A DNA stretch of 64,000 nucleotides from Peribacillus sp. Bi96 (GTDB taxonomy: Bacteria > Bacillota > Bacilli > Bacillales > DSM-1321), in assembly GCF_918698115.1 (NCBI RefSeq), contig NZ_CAKKLV010000022.1, forward strand, positions 17,108-81,107. Direction: 5' to 3'. The notes below the pieces were generated by a model. The model was not told the DNA's origin. It ran no database searches and worked only from the letters and a program-made list of their open reading frames with translations. Numbering within the stretch: the stretch's first letter is position 1; each line of letters begins with the position of its first letter. The translations under genes and the position numbers were made by a program. Positions 9,069 through 18,485 of the stretch are shown piece by piece.

Positions 9069-9130
9069 CTTGAATATTTTTGCCATCACTATAATCTTTT
9101 CTTGCTAAAGGTAATCGGAGGGTGTCATAT

Positions 9131-9853
9131 ATGAACTCATATTTTGAAGAAGTGCAAGCTTTACTATCAACTGTGGTTGAACAGGAAAAGCATTCTATTA
9201 AGGAAGCTGTGAAACACATCTCAAAAGCAATATTGTCGGATGGAGTCATCCATCTATTCGGGAGCGGGCACTCTCATATTTTGACGGAAGAGGTATTCTA
9301 CCGGTCAGGTGGGTTAGCGGCCATTCATCCTATTTTCGTAGAAGACTTGATGCTTTTTAAGGGAGCATCAAGGTCATCGCAACTTGAAAGGCAAAATGAC
9401 CTATCTGAGAAATTCATGCTTGATGAGGATATCCGTCCTGGCGATGTCTGTATTGTCATTTCATCGTCTGGTGTGAATCCCGTTCCCATCGATGTCGCTA
9501 TAATCGCAAAAGAAAAGGGCGCCTTTGTCATAGGACTAACATCACCGGAGTATGCAAACAGTTGTCCTTCACGGCATAAAAAGAAGCTTTATCTCCACGA
9601 TGTCGTTGATTTGGTCATAGACAATCATATTTCTAAAGGTGATACATTGCTGAAATCAAACAATATATCATTTGGATCTGGATCGACCGTAACTGGAGCC
9701 GTCCTCCTTAATATGATTTTCACACAAGTCATTGAAGCGATTATTGAAACAGGGGTGACCCCTCCCGTATTCCTAAGCAGTAATATCGAAGGGGCAGATG
9801 AGCATAATCAACAGCTTATCGCGAAATATAAAACAAGAATTCCCGAATTGTGA
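9131..9853 (+). CDS. SIS-domain protein, UPF0309 family
   Basis: A single sugar-isomerase (SIS) fold. The phosphosugar-binding loops are visible: LFGSGHSH near residues 40-48 and CIVISSSGVNPVPIDVA in the middle. GSTVTGAVLLNMIFTQVIE near the C-terminus is typical of UPF0309. I set the start at the ATG at 9131, since CGGAGG lies 8-9 bases upstream; the GTG at 9122 sits inside that site. It comes 62 bases after nagR, probably in the same transcript, which suggests handling of an amino-sugar phosphate or sensing of one. No catalytic assignment can be made from the sequence. Confidence 0.8.
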   Translation: MNSYFEEVQALLSTVVEQEKHSIKEAVKHISKAILSDGVIHLFGSGHSHILTEEVFYRSGGLAAIHPIFVEDLMLFKGASRSSQLERQNDLSEKFMLDEDIRPGDVCIVISSSGVNPVPIDVAIIAKEKGAFVIGLTSPEYANSCPSRHKKKLYLHDVVDLVIDNHISKGDTLLKSNNISFGSGSTVTGAVLLNMIFTQVIEAIIETGVTPPVFLSSNIEGADEHNQQLIAKYKTRIPEL

Positions 9854-9914
9854 ATCATTTCTGCCATTAAGGAATACATAAAGTTTTTTATTCCCCATAA
9901 GGAAATCATTATGC

Positions 9915-9956
9915 AAAAGTAAAGAAGGCATCCACTCGGATGCCTTCTTTACTTTT
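9915..9956. terminator. strong bidirectional terminator
   Basis: Arms 9915-9933 and 9938-9956 form a 19-bp perfect stem with a four-base loop, A-rich on the left and T-rich on the right. It ends both the nag operon and the convergent MMPL exporter gene. Confidence 0.9.
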
Positions 9957-9970
9957 AGAGGTACTCCCTT

Positions 9971-12900
9971 TTATTCCTTGTTTTTCAAAAATGGCCACCA
10001 ATTCGCGTTTCCAAACGTTGCAACCATCACTGGAATGAACAACGGCAATATGACAAACGCATATAAAGCAAGCCCCACCAATATTAAAGTGGCAATCTCC
10101 AAGAGCGAAAGAACTCCTGCTGGCATCATGGCAGCAAAGGTACCGCCCAGAATGACCGCAGCCGAGATGATCACCGTTCCCATTTTTCTCATGGATAGTA
10201 ACATCGCTTCCTTGACAGGTTTATCTTTCATCTCGTTAAAGCGATCCATCAAGAAAATGCTATAGTCGATGCCCAGCGCAATCAAGATGACGAAAGCAAA
10301 GAAAGGAACGGCCCAGCCGATGCCTGCATAACCGAGAATATTTACAAAAATCAACTCTGTAATGGCTGCCGCTGTATAATATGTCAAAACAAGCGACACA
10401 ATCAGGTAAATCGGCATGACCAGGGATCGCAGCATGAAAAAGAGAATGATTGCGATACCCGACAACATCAATACGACAGTACGTGAGAAATCCTCCTCAG
10501 ACATCATGCTCAAATCATGATGTGTACTTGTGATTCCACCTATCGCCACCTGCGCATTTTCAAGCTTTGTATCTTTCGTTACTCTTTCTACCGTTTCCTC
10601 AATCGAATCGATTTGCTCGATTGCTTCATTAGAATATGGATTAGCCTTAAAGACAACATCCATTGTCATGACTTTACCGTCTTCGGATAAATACGCGTTC
10701 AATGCTTCTCCAAATTCTTCACTTTCCACTACTTCTTTGGGAATGTACATACCAGTTACTGTCTTATCCGTTTTTGCAAGTCCTGATAAATAGCCCTGTG
10801 CATCCGAGAGGCCATCATGGACTTCATTCAGTCCATCCGCACTTTGATTCAAGCCATCCGTCAAATCAGTCAATTGCCCGCCAAGACTTGAAAAACCATT
10901 TAGGAGTTCTTGCTGCCCATTATTTAAGCTCGTAAGTCCTCCTTTGAATTCTGACAGATTATTAATGACTTCACCCTGACCATTCGCCATCGTGCTTAGA
11001 CCTTTTTGTAAAGTATCTACACCTGAAATCAATTGGTTCAGCCCTCCTGCTAAAGAGGTTTGACCATTTACGATGTCAGCCATATTTTTGTTCGCTGTAT
11101 CCAAACCGCCGGATACTACCCCAAGATTTCTGTTGAGCTCGGAAAGACCTGCTGACATGGGCTCCAAACCACTCTGCGCCCCTTGTACCGTTTGCTTGAT
11201 CGTTTGATAGGAAGCATCTGCTTGCAATTCTGGATAATTGCTTTCCATTTGCTCAAAGGATGGATTCAAACCAGCAAGGCTTTGCGATACGGTCGTCAGG
11301 TTAGTTTGTATCTCCTTGTATCCACCTGTAAGTTCATTTAGTCCATTAGCCGATTGTCGATAGCCTTCGAGGAGCTGTCCGCTTCCAGCTGCGAGCTTCT
11401 CCAAGTTGGCCTTGACTTCATTCAGCCCGGATTTTATATCACCTGTCCCTGAAGAGCCGTCACGAATTCCTGCTTCTATGCTCGTTAACGCCCTCTCCAC
11501 CTGACCTACTCCGCTCTTTAATTCATCGGTACCGGAGATGAGTCCCCCTATCCCGTCCGTTGCTTGCTTCAAGCGTGGTCCAGAATCGGAAAGCTCACTG
11601 CCTGCGGTTTTTAAACCGTCACTGATTTGCTTAATTCCTTCATTTCCTTCCCCGATTCCCTTTTCCAACGTTTCGGCTTGTTTGGAGACAAATAAGTCCT
11701 TGATGGGCTCACCTGCCGGGCGGGTCATGGATCGAACTACATCGACTTCATCCACCTTGATGACTTCCTGGCTGATTTTTTCCGCAAGTGCGACGTATTC
11801 TTCCGAATCCATACGTTCGTCATTTTTTATGACAATCTGTGTTGGCATCGATTGTCCCGGGCCGAATTCATCGGAAATGATATTGAATGCCATGATGGAA
11901 GGAACATCATCCCCCGCTTCCTCAAGGGAGTTATAAGAAATTTCCCCATCATACATAAACAAAAAAGGAACACAGATGATGGCAACGATTATTAGTGCCA
12001 ACAATGGACGGTTCAAGGAGAAATTACCAAGATTCCCCCATAATTTACTTTCACTATGCGCAAGCTTCCCTTTTGCCGGCCAAAATAGCTTTTTGCCAAG
12101 AACCATCATGAAAAATGGTACGATCGTATATAGGGCAATCATTAAGATGAAAACCCCTATGGCAACGGCTGCAGCAGATTGATAGAGTTTAAAAGTAGAA
12201 AAACCAATTGCCGCAAAACCAATCATTACCGTGAGCCCGCTAAAAAAGACCGTTTTACCAGCAGTTCGGTATGTCTCCACGATCGCTTCAAGTAAAGATT
12301 CCTGTGACGATAGTTCCTCTTTGAATCGACTAAGCAGTAGAATGCAATAATCGGTACCGATTCCAAATAAAATACCAACCAGGAATATTTGGGTGTAAGA
12401 CGAAATCGGAAAGTCCCATCTATCCACTAGGAATGAGACGATGGATTGTGAACATAAATAAGTGAAACCGACCGTGATTAACGGAATGATCGGTGTCACC
12501 ACTGAACGGAAAACTATCAGCAATACCGCCAAAATGAAGACAACCGTAATGCCTTCCGTTTTTTTCAAGCCTTCTTGGGAATTGGTATTAAGATCTTCAT
12601 CGATCATCCAGCTGCTTGTGTAATAATGCTCGACATCCACTTGTTCCAATTCTTTATAAAGGGCATCGATCACTTCCTTAGCTTCTCGGTCACCCTTTAC
12701 CATTTTGATGGATGCCAAGACCGTGGATTCATCTCCCGAGACCAACTGATCCTTAAGTGAGGGATCTTTAAAGTGGGTCATGACCTCAGTTATGCCAAGC
12801 TCTGTTTTATTCTTCTCAAGCTTTTGGATGGCAAGGTCTATTTCCTTCAATTCCGAGGAAGATAATTTCTTATTACCATGAAATACGAGAGCTACCCGTG

Positions 12901-13087
12901 ACTCGTCCTCATCCTGTATCTCCTTCATAAGTTCATTGGCCATTCCAGATGAATATTCTGCCGGTACATCCAACTGTCCCTTATCCCGGACTAGCTCCGC
13001 CATATTCGGGGCCGCAAACAATAAACCCGTTGTAATGGCCACCCAAAGGATAATGACGAACCATCTTCCCTTTATGATCCCCCTCAT
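9971..13087 (-). CDS. MMPL/RND-superfamily exporter (YdgH-like)
   Basis: A large inner-membrane transporter, 1038 residues. The architecture is one N-terminal membrane segment, an extracytoplasmic domain, a block of five or six segments from about 175 to 370, a long extracellular loop, then a second block near 850-1030. The FGIGTDYCILLLSRF and ALGIDYSIFLMDRF repeats carry the conserved Asp-Tyr pair expected for proton relay in MMPL proteins. The loop (about 470-760) is an unusually long run of SGL/NGL-type repeats, predicted to be a helical coil, as seen in YhgE/Pip-like extracellular regions. It starts immediately after the marR-type gene (stop and start adjoin), the same order as ydgG-ydgH of B. 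subtilis. Likely exports lipophilic compounds; the substrate is unknown. Confidence 0.87.
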   Translation of the reverse strand: MRGIIKGRWFVIILWVAITTGLLFAAPNMAELVRDKGQLDVPAEYSSGMANELMKEIQDEDESRVALVFHGNKKLSSSELKEIDLAIQKLEKNKTELGITEVMTHFKDPSLKDQLVSGDESTVLASIKMVKGDREAKEVIDALYKELEQVDVEHYYTSSWMIDEDLNTNSQEGLKKTEGITVVFILAVLLIVFRSVVTPIIPLITVGFTYLCSQSIVSFLVDRWDFPISSYTQIFLVGILFGIGTDYCILLLSRFKEELSSQESLLEAIVETYRTAGKTVFFSGLTVMIGFAAIGFSTFKLYQSAAAVAIGVFILMIALYTIVPFFMMVLGKKLFWPAKGKLAHSESKLWGNLGNFSLNRPLLALIIVAIICVPFLFMYDGEISYNSLEEAGDDVPSIMAFNIISDEFGPGQSMPTQIVIKNDERMDSEEYVALAEKISQEVIKVDEVDVVRSMTRPAGEPIKDLFVSKQAETLEKGIGEGNEGIKQISDGLKTAGSELSDSGPRLKQATDGIGGLISGTDELKSGVGQVERALTSIEAGIRDGSSGTGDIKSGLNEVKANLEKLAAGSGQLLEGYRQSANGLNELTGGYKEIQTNLTTVSQSLAGLNPSFEQMESNYPELQADASYQTIKQTVQGAQSGLEPMSAGLSELNRNLGVVSGGLDTANKNMADIVNGQTSLAGGLNQLISGVDTLQKGLSTMANGQGEVINNLSEFKGGLTSLNNGQQELLNGFSSLGGQLTDLTDGLNQSADGLNEVHDGLSDAQGYLSGLAKTDKTVTGMYIPKEVVESEEFGEALNAYLSEDGKVMTMDVVFKANPYSNEAIEQIDSIEETVERVTKDTKLENAQVAIGGITSTHHDLSMMSEEDFSRTVVLMLSGIAIILFFMLRSLVMPIYLIVSLVLTYYTAAAITELIFVNILGYAGIGWAVPFFAFVILIALGIDYSIFLMDRFNEMKDKPVKEAMLLSMRKMGTVIISAAVILGGTFAAMMPAGVLSLLEIATLILVGLALYAFVILPLFIPVMVATFGNANWWPFLKNKE

Positions 13088-13552
13088 TTATATTTCCTCC
13101 TGTTCCCCATTCTTCATTTGAATGAAAATTTGTGAAAGCTTCTCATATGTATCAAGGAATTTAACAATCTCTTCATATTCAAATTTCGTCATGATTCTCT
13201 CCACCAAATTATGAATCTTATTTTCCGTTTCCTGTAACAATCCTTCACCCTCCTTGGAAAGCTTCAAGTGAAAGACCCTCCGGTCATCCAGGTCCTGTTC
13301 CCGTTCGATCAATCCTTTGCCTTCAAGCCTGTTGATGTTGGAAGTGACGGCACTCTTATTTATATAAAAGGCATCACTGATTTCCGTCGAGGTACATAAT
13401 CGTTGTTGTTCGATAAACCGTAAAGTGTAGTATTGTTCGTTCGTCAGCACATCACAAATTTGATCTTTTATTAAAAGTTCACCCATTTTATTAACATAGA
13501 AGGAAACTTTCATATATCGATCAATCAATCCAGAAACTTTTTCATTAGTCAT
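13088..13552 (-). CDS. MarR-family transcriptional regulator
   Basis: 154 residues with a winged helix at about 35-100 (STEISDAFYINKSAVTSNINRLEGKGLIERE, then the wing DLDDRRVFHLKLSKEGEGLL), which is diagnostic of MarR. It lies directly upstream of the MMPL exporter and ends at the base before that start codon. It most likely represses the exporter and itself and is released by a toxic ligand. There are no Cys residues of the OhrR kind, so a redox sensor is unlikely. Confidence 0.9.
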   Translation of the reverse strand: MTNEKVSGLIDRYMKVSFYVNKMGELLIKDQICDVLTNEQYYTLRFIEQQRLCTSTEISDAFYINKSAVTSNINRLEGKGLIEREQDLDDRRVFHLKLSKEGEGLLQETENKIHNLVERIMTKFEYEEIVKFLDTYEKLSQIFIQMKNGEQEEI

Positions 13553-13571
13553 GGTTACACCTCTTAAATAT

Positions 13572-13590
13572 TAGTTCAGTCATTTAACTA
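13572..13590 (-). promoter_or_regulatory. candidate MarR-type operator
   Basis: An imperfect inverted repeat, TAGTT and AACTA separated by nine bases, lies 20 bases upstream of the marR-type start. Position and form fit autoregulation, but only this one copy is seen. Confidence 0.4.
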
Positions 13591-13720
13591 TATGTAGCTT
13601 ACTACTGTTTTATTTATTGTGTCAATCCCATTACAGTTTATTATTTCCAGTTTAACCTATGGTAAATAAGGGAAAAACATATTAAGCAAACAATCTACTA
13701 TTCTTAAGGAGGAAATATTA

Positions 13721-14245
13721 ATGACTCAATCGACTATCGAAACTCAAAGGAATAGCAAACTATTAAAAGGAATTCTCATCGGAGGACTCGTTGGCGGTGC
13801 TTTGACATTACTTGACTCCAACACAAGGAATAAAGTAAAGCGGTCAGCCGTCCTTTTAAAAGACAACTCCATGAATATGATTGAACAAGTTAAGGAAAAC
13901 CCCGGAGAAATGAAGGAACAGATGGTGTCTGGAGTCAAAGGGGCAACCGAGACGATTAAAGAGGCAATCAATGACGTGGGAACCTTATATGAAACCGTCA
14001 ATGAAGACGTTGTGGGAAAAGTATCCGAAGTAAAAGATATCTCCACTAATGCTCTTGGTACAGCTAAGGAAGCAACAAATGAAATAAAGGACATCAGCTC
14101 AAAAGTGGTCGTTGCCGGTAAACAACTGAAAGAAACGCCAGCACAATCGATGAATTCCGATCATCGAAAAGATGAAAAAGAGAGTGATGAAATCGTTACA
14201 CAATCAGGATTATCCAATGAAAAATCCATTTCATCCAACTTTTAA
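13721..14245 (+). CDS. YtxH-like general stress protein
   Basis: A 174-residue protein with a glycine-rich membrane segment near the N-terminus (ILIGGLVGGALTLL, about 17-30). A long, charged, alpha-helical region with spaced T/A/V residues follows, resembling YtxH and LEA-like stress proteins, then a polar disordered tail. A strong AAGGAGG lies upstream. It forms its own transcription unit, bounded downstream by a hairpin. The molecular role in this family is unknown. Confidence 0.7.
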   Translation: MTQSTIETQRNSKLLKGILIGGLVGGALTLLDSNTRNKVKRSAVLLKDNSMNMIEQVKENPGEMKEQMVSGVKGATETIKEAINDVGTLYETVNEDVVGKVSEVKDISTNALGTAKEATNEIKDISSKVVVAGKQLKETPAQSMNSDHRKDEKESDEIVTQSGLSNEKSISSNF

Positions 14246-14253
14246 TATATAAA

Positions 14254-14284
14254 AAAGCTGAGGCATTACGCCTCAGCTTTAGTT
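14254..14284 (+). terminator. intrinsic terminator
   Basis: An 11-bp perfect stem (AAAGCTGAGGC and its complement) with a five-base loop ends the YtxH-like gene. The left arm and loop recur almost unchanged at 14555-14568. Confidence 0.8.
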
Positions 14285-14404
14285 TGTAGACAAAGGGGTC
14301 CGGAAAATGCACCCTTCATCAAATGAAGTTCCCGAACCCATTGACCCAAAGTAACACCTTCAACTCCATAGGTATGATTTCTATCTAAATGTTATAACAA
14401 ACTT

Positions 14405-14530
14405 GATCGGAGCGGATGGTGCGAGACTCCTGCGGGAAAAGCGCGTCTAGGGGAGACCCCGCAGGCGCATGCCGAGGAGGCTCCCCGGCCGCCCGCGGAA
14501 AGCGAGTGCCTGGAGCGGAAATCAACTTCC
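14405..14530. repeat. GC-rich dispersed intergenic repeat
   Basis: A roughly 125-base block far richer in GC than its surroundings, with nested inverted repeats. CCTGCGGG (14429-14436) pairs with CCCGCAGG (14458-14465) around an inner GTCT/AGAC hairpin (14445-14456). It resembles a non-coding repeat I recall being scattered between genes in Bacillaceae genomes; there is only one copy in this window. Open frames across it on both strands come from the GC content and are not genes. The flanking bases 14285-14404 show nothing else. Confidence 0.6.
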
Positions 14531-14545
14531 ATTGTATAAACCATA

Positions 14546-14587
14546 AAAAAACAAAAGCTGAGGCATTATGTCCCAGCTTTTGTTTTT
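14546..14587. terminator. intrinsic terminator, near-copy of the one at 14254
   Basis: Arms of about 14 bp (AAAAACAAAAGCTG and its complement) are flanked by A- and T-runs and serve the minus-strand PrsA-like gene. The shared core AAAGCTGAGGCATTA suggests this hairpin and the one at 14254 are duplicates separated by the GC-rich repeat. Confidence 0.8.
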
Positions 14588-14612
14588 CCATATATCATTT
14601 CACTTGATGATC

Positions 14613-15503
14613 TTAGTTAGAACCCTCTAATTTATTCGTTATCTCATGGTCTTTTTTTACTTCTGCTAACCAAACGGGATATTCCTCTTGTAATCTTTCA
14701 GAAAGAAGCGTTTCTTTAATGACTTCTTTACTGTCTTCTAAATTAGCTTTTTTTGCTTCCTTCTTACCTGTTACTTTTATGATATGGTACCCGTAATCGG
14801 ATTTGACTGGATCACTGACTTTATCTATACCAAGATCAAAGGCAACATCTTCAAACTCGTCCACCATTTCACCTTTTCCGAAATACCCTAAGCTTCCACC
14901 GTTATCGGCCGTTTTTGTATCTGTGGAATACTCAGCTGCCAATTTAGCGAAGTCACCGCCGTCTGCAATTTCTTTCGCAACTTTTTTAGCTGTCTGTTCG
15001 TCTTTGACTAAAATATGACTAGCCTCCACTTGTTCCGCTTGATCAAATGTATCTTTATTATCTTCAAAATACGTACTGATTTCATCATCTGTCACGGTAA
15101 TTCTCGGCTCGATCATCTTTTTCGTTTGCAAATAAACGACGATGTCTTTTTTCAAGGCATCCATGGAAGAGCCGCTTGCTTCCAATTGCTCTTTGAATGT
15201 TTTTTCATCACCATAGGATTCAACCATCGTATCGATTTCTTTCTGGATTTCTTCATCCTTTATTTTAATTCCTTCTTTTTCCGCTTCCAATTCAACCAAT
15301 TTATTCGTAATTAAAAGTTCTAACGTATCAGTTCCATACCCCGCAACAAGCGCGTCGTATAGTTCATCCTTATTGATTTTCTCGCCATCGATACTCGCCA
15401 TTGTCTTATCCTTGGACGAAACCATAGCAAATACCATGATACCAGCAATGATTAAAATGCTCCCTGCCCAAATATATGCCTTCGTGCTTCTTAATAGTTT
15501 CAT
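14613..15503 (-). CDS. PrsA-like peptidyl-prolyl isomerase, membrane-anchored
   Basis: An extracytoplasmic foldase of the parvulin type. It has an N-terminal membrane segment (about 9-28), a SurA-like helical region, then a PPIC domain at about 158-246 (ASHILVKDE, FAKLAAEYSTD, NGGSLGYFGKGEMVDEFEDVAF, YGYHIIKVT). Unlike PrsA it has no Cys in the signal region, so it should stay anchored by an uncleaved helix rather than as a lipoprotein. The role is folding of exported proteins at the outer face of the membrane; clients are unknown. It is a single-gene unit with terminators on both sides. Confidence 0.87.
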   Translation of the reverse strand: MKLLRSTKAYIWAGSILIIAGIMVFAMVSSKDKTMASIDGEKINKDELYDALVAGYGTDTLELLITNKLVELEAEKEGIKIKDEEIQKEIDTMVESYGDEKTFKEQLEASGSSMDALKKDIVVYLQTKKMIEPRITVTDDEISTYFEDNKDTFDQAEQVEASHILVKDEQTAKKVAKEIADGGDFAKLAAEYSTDTKTADNGGSLGYFGKGEMVDEFEDVAFDLGIDKVSDPVKSDYGYHIIKVTGKKEAKKANLEDSKEVIKETLLSERLQEEYPVWLAEVKKDHEITNKLEGSN

Positions 15504-15756
15504 GAATGCTCTCCCTTAATTTTTCTATTATGATAGCTTTGAAATATTAATTAATCCTTAAGATTTTAGTTCCACCTTCAATATGTACTAACTCAATCAT
15601 TATACTAACATACTTATATCCCTACAGATATTTTAGAGTATTTTATTCTGCTACAATTTACATTGAGATTTTGGTTGATCATTACAAAAAACGAAATTAT
15701 ACCGTTATTTGGACTTTTGATATACAGGTAACAAAGTGCCAAAAACACAGAAACGA

Positions 15757-15799
15757 AAAAGCATGGTGTAAGGAGGTAATTCCTACACCATGCTTTTTT
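15757..15799. terminator. intrinsic terminator of the pot operon
   Basis: A stem of about 18 bp with one bulge (AAAAAGCATGGTGTA and its complement) has A- and T-runs on both sides and lies directly downstream of potD. The 250 bases between this and the PrsA-like gene show no gene. Confidence 0.88.
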
Positions 15800-15806
15800 T
15801 GTTGTG

Positions 15807-16880
15807 TTATTTACGATGCATCTTAAATTCAAGGAAGAGTTCGTTGTAACGGGCCAAGTTTTTCTTCCCTAGGTTTTCGTACACTTCCAGCTTCTCGGTC
15901 AGCTCTGGTGATGGATAGAAACGTTCGTCCTTCACCACTTCTTCCGGCATATATTTCAGTGCTTCCTTATTGGGTGTCGAGTAGCTTACATAATCAGCAT
16001 TCTGTGCCGCCACTTCCGGGTCCAGCATGAAGTTAATGAACTGATGAGCCGCCTCGACATTTTTGGTCGTTTTCGGGATGACCATATTATCAAACCATAA
16101 ATTGGACCCCTCTTTTGGAACCACGTATTCAAGATCCTCATTTTCAGCCATGATTTCTGAAGCCACTCCAGACCACACAAGACCAATCGCCGCCTCCTGG
16201 GCTTCCAATAGCATACGGCTTTCATCTCCAACGATCGCTTTAATGTTCGGAGTGAGTGCATCAAGCTTGGACTTCGCCTCTTGGAGATGTTCATCATCCG
16301 TATCATTCAAGGAATAATTCAAAGAGTTCAGCCCCATCCCCATCACTTCTCGGGCCCCATCCGTCAAAAGGATTTCATTTTTTAAATCTTTATCCCATAA
16401 ATCCGCCCAGGCTGTTATCACTTTGCCGCCGAGCATCTTGGAATTGTAAACAATCCCAACCGTCCCCCAGAAATATGGCACGGAATATTTATTCTCCGGA
16501 TCGAATGGCAGATCGATGAATCGCTCGTCGATATTTTTCAGGTTGGGAAGCTTGGAATGATCCAATGGGACCAGTAAGTCTTCTTGTCGCATTTTATCGA
16601 TCATATATTCAGATGGGATGGCAATATCATAAGTCGTACCGCCCTGTTCGATTTTAGTCATCATCGCCTCATTGGAATCGAACGTCTCATATATGACCTT
16701 TATGCCCGTTTCTTCCTCAAAGCGGTCGATTAATTCCGTATCGATGTAATCGCCCCAATTATAGATGGTAAGCGTATTGCTGCTCGTAAACCCCTGCGAT
16801 GAATTCAATCTTGAAATCGCATATAACAGCAACGCGGATACAAGGGAAATGACTAAAAACATTTGGACAAGCTTCTTCAT
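15807..16880 (-). CDS. potD: spermidine/putrescine-binding protein
   Basis: The extracellular solute-binding subunit of the polyamine importer. After an N-terminal hydrophobic anchor (about residues 4-20) comes the family start LTIYNWGDYIDTELIDRFEEETG, then TTYDIAIPSEYMIDKM and the periplasmic-binding fold to 357 residues. There is no lipobox Cys, so the anchor appears to be an uncleaved helix. The potC stop overlaps this ATG (ATGA), so it is translationally coupled as the last gene of potABCD. Confidence 0.92.
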   Translation of the reverse strand: MKKLVQMFLVISLVSALLLYAISRLNSSQGFTSSNTLTIYNWGDYIDTELIDRFEEETGIKVIYETFDSNEAMMTKIEQGGTTYDIAIPSEYMIDKMRQEDLLVPLDHSKLPNLKNIDERFIDLPFDPENKYSVPYFWGTVGIVYNSKMLGGKVITAWADLWDKDLKNEILLTDGAREVMGMGLNSLNYSLNDTDDEHLQEAKSKLDALTPNIKAIVGDESRMLLEAQEAAIGLVWSGVASEIMAENEDLEYVVPKEGSNLWFDNMVIPKTTKNVEAAHQFINFMLDPEVAAQNADYVSYSTPNKEALKYMPEEVVKDERFYPSPELTEKLEVYENLGKKNLARYNELFLEFKMHRK

Positions 16881-17689
16881 CGTTTTCCCCCCATTCCCGT
16901 CTGCCTGACACGTTGAGTGATAAAGTAATAAACGACAACCAGCAGTAATGTCACAACGAACAGCAGTGTTGATAACGCATTAATATTCAAGGAAATCCCA
17001 CGTCGGGCCAATGAATAGATTTCCACGGAAAGAGTGGAAAATCCATTACCAGTCACAAAGAACGTCACCGCAAAATCATCAAGTGAATAAGTCAATGCCA
17101 TAAAAAAGCCTGCAAAGATACCTGGTAAGATATAAGGAAGGATGACCTTCGTCAATACATCCCATCGGCTTGCCCCTAAATCTCGAGCCGCATCAATTAA
17201 GGTAGGGCTCATTTCCTGAAGCTTTGGAAGGACCAGCAGCACAACAATCGGAATGCTGAAGGCAATATGCGACAACAATACTGAGTAGAAACCAAGCTTG
17301 ATTCCAGCCATTGTGAATAGAATCAGGAAAGAAGCACCTATGATCACATCTGGGCTGACAATCAATACGTTATTCAAGGACAATACTGTATTCTTGGCTT
17401 TACTGCTCGTAAAGGATCTAATTCCAATGGCTCCAATCACCCCAATGATCGTGGCGATCAATGCAGATAATAAAGCAATCACAAGCGTATTCAATACAAT
17501 GATCAACAATCTTGTATCTTGGAACAACTCCTTGTACCACTCCATGGTAAACCCTTTAAAGTCATACATCGTTCCGCCGCTGTTAAACGAGTAAAAGACT
17601 AAAAAGAAAATCGGTGCATAGAGGATGAGAAATATCAAAACGAGAAACGCTTTTGATAGTGGTGATAATTTATTACTCAATTTACACAC
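16877..17689 (-). CDS. potC: spermidine/putrescine ABC transporter permease
   Basis: The second permease of the importer: six predicted membrane segments and the EAA-type loop DAARDLGASRWDVLTKVILPYILPG near 166-190, which contacts the ATPase. The coordinates use a GTG start that overlaps the potB stop. A TTG four codons in, at about 17680, with AGGGTG upstream, is an alternative. The end overlaps potD by four bases. Confidence 0.92.
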   Translation of the reverse strand: MCKLSNKLSPLSKAFLVLIFLILYAPIFFLVFYSFNSGGTMYDFKGFTMEWYKELFQDTRLLIIVLNTLVIALLSALIATIIGVIGAIGIRSFTSSKAKNTVLSLNNVLIVSPDVIIGASFLILFTMAGIKLGFYSVLLSHIAFSIPIVVLLVLPKLQEMSPTLIDAARDLGASRWDVLTKVILPYILPGIFAGFFMALTYSLDDFAVTFFVTGNGFSTLSVEIYSLARRGISLNINALSTLLFVVTLLLVVVYYFITQRVRQTGMGGKR

Positions 17690-18485
17690 CCTGCTTTCGG
17701 TTACCCGTTACAAACATAATCAGGAACATTATAATGATCAAAAATACAGCAATCGTGGAACCCATTCCCCAATCCTGTGTCACGAGAAAATGCTGCTCGA
17801 TGGCCGTACCAAGGGTAATGACACGGTTACCGGCAATCAACCTCGTAAGCATGAACAATGAAAGTGCCGGGATAAAGACGACCTGGCATCCCGTTTTTAC
17901 ACCATCTATCGTCAATGGAAAAATGACGCGGCGGAATGTCATCCATCGGGACGCTCCCAAGTCATTGGCCGCATCCAAAAGGGTTGGATTCATTTCATCC
18001 AGCGCATTGAATATCGGTAAGATCATAAACGGGATGAATATATAAACCGAAACGAATATGAAGCTGAAATCCGTGAAAAGAATTTGCTGCTTGCCGATTC
18101 CCATCGCTTCCAGAAAACCATTCGCCACACCATATGTGCCAAAAATGCCAATGAAGGCATAAGCTTTTAAGAGTAAATTAATCCAGGAAGGTACGATAAT
18201 CAGTAAAAGCCACAACTGCTTATGCTTTGTTTTCGTTAACAAAAAAGCAGTAGGGTAAGCCACTAAAAGGGATATGCCCGTAATCAGAAAAGCATACCAA
18301 AATGAGCTTATCGTCATTTTTAAATATACAGGTGTAAAGAACTTTTGATAGTTAATCAAAGATGGATTTCCTTCAATATCGAAGAACGAATAGTAAAGGA
18401 TTAGCAAAATGGGTGCAATTACGAATAGAGCAATCCATAAGACATAGGGTATGAAGTAAATATTCCTGGATAATTTATTCTTCAT
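17682..18485 (-). CDS. potB: spermidine/putrescine ABC transporter permease
   Basis: The first permease of the importer, about 267 residues with six membrane segments and the coupling loop [22 protein letters not shown] take the ATG at 18485 ([11 protein letters not shown]), with GGGGAAAG upstream. The longer frame to 18557 only runs through the end of potA. It overlaps potA by 11 bases and potC by 8, which indicates tight coupling. Confidence 0.92.
   Translation of the reverse strand: MKNKLSRNIYFIPYVLWIALFVIAPILLILYYSFFDIEGNPSLINYQKFFTPVYLKMTISSFWYAFLITGISLLVAYPTAFLLTKTKHKQLWLLLIIVPSWINLLLKAYAFIGIFGTYGVANGFLEAMGIGKQQILFTDFSFIFVSVYIFIPFMILPIFNALDEMNPTLLDAANDLGASRWMTFRRVIFPLTIDGVKTGCQVVFIPALSLFMLTRLIAGNRVITLGTAIEQHFLVTQDWGMGSTIAVFLIIIMFLIMFVTGNRKQGV

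Noticed and set aside
14385..14607. Open frames on both strands across the GC-rich repeat
   Set aside because: They result from the high GC of a structured repeat; no ribosome sites.
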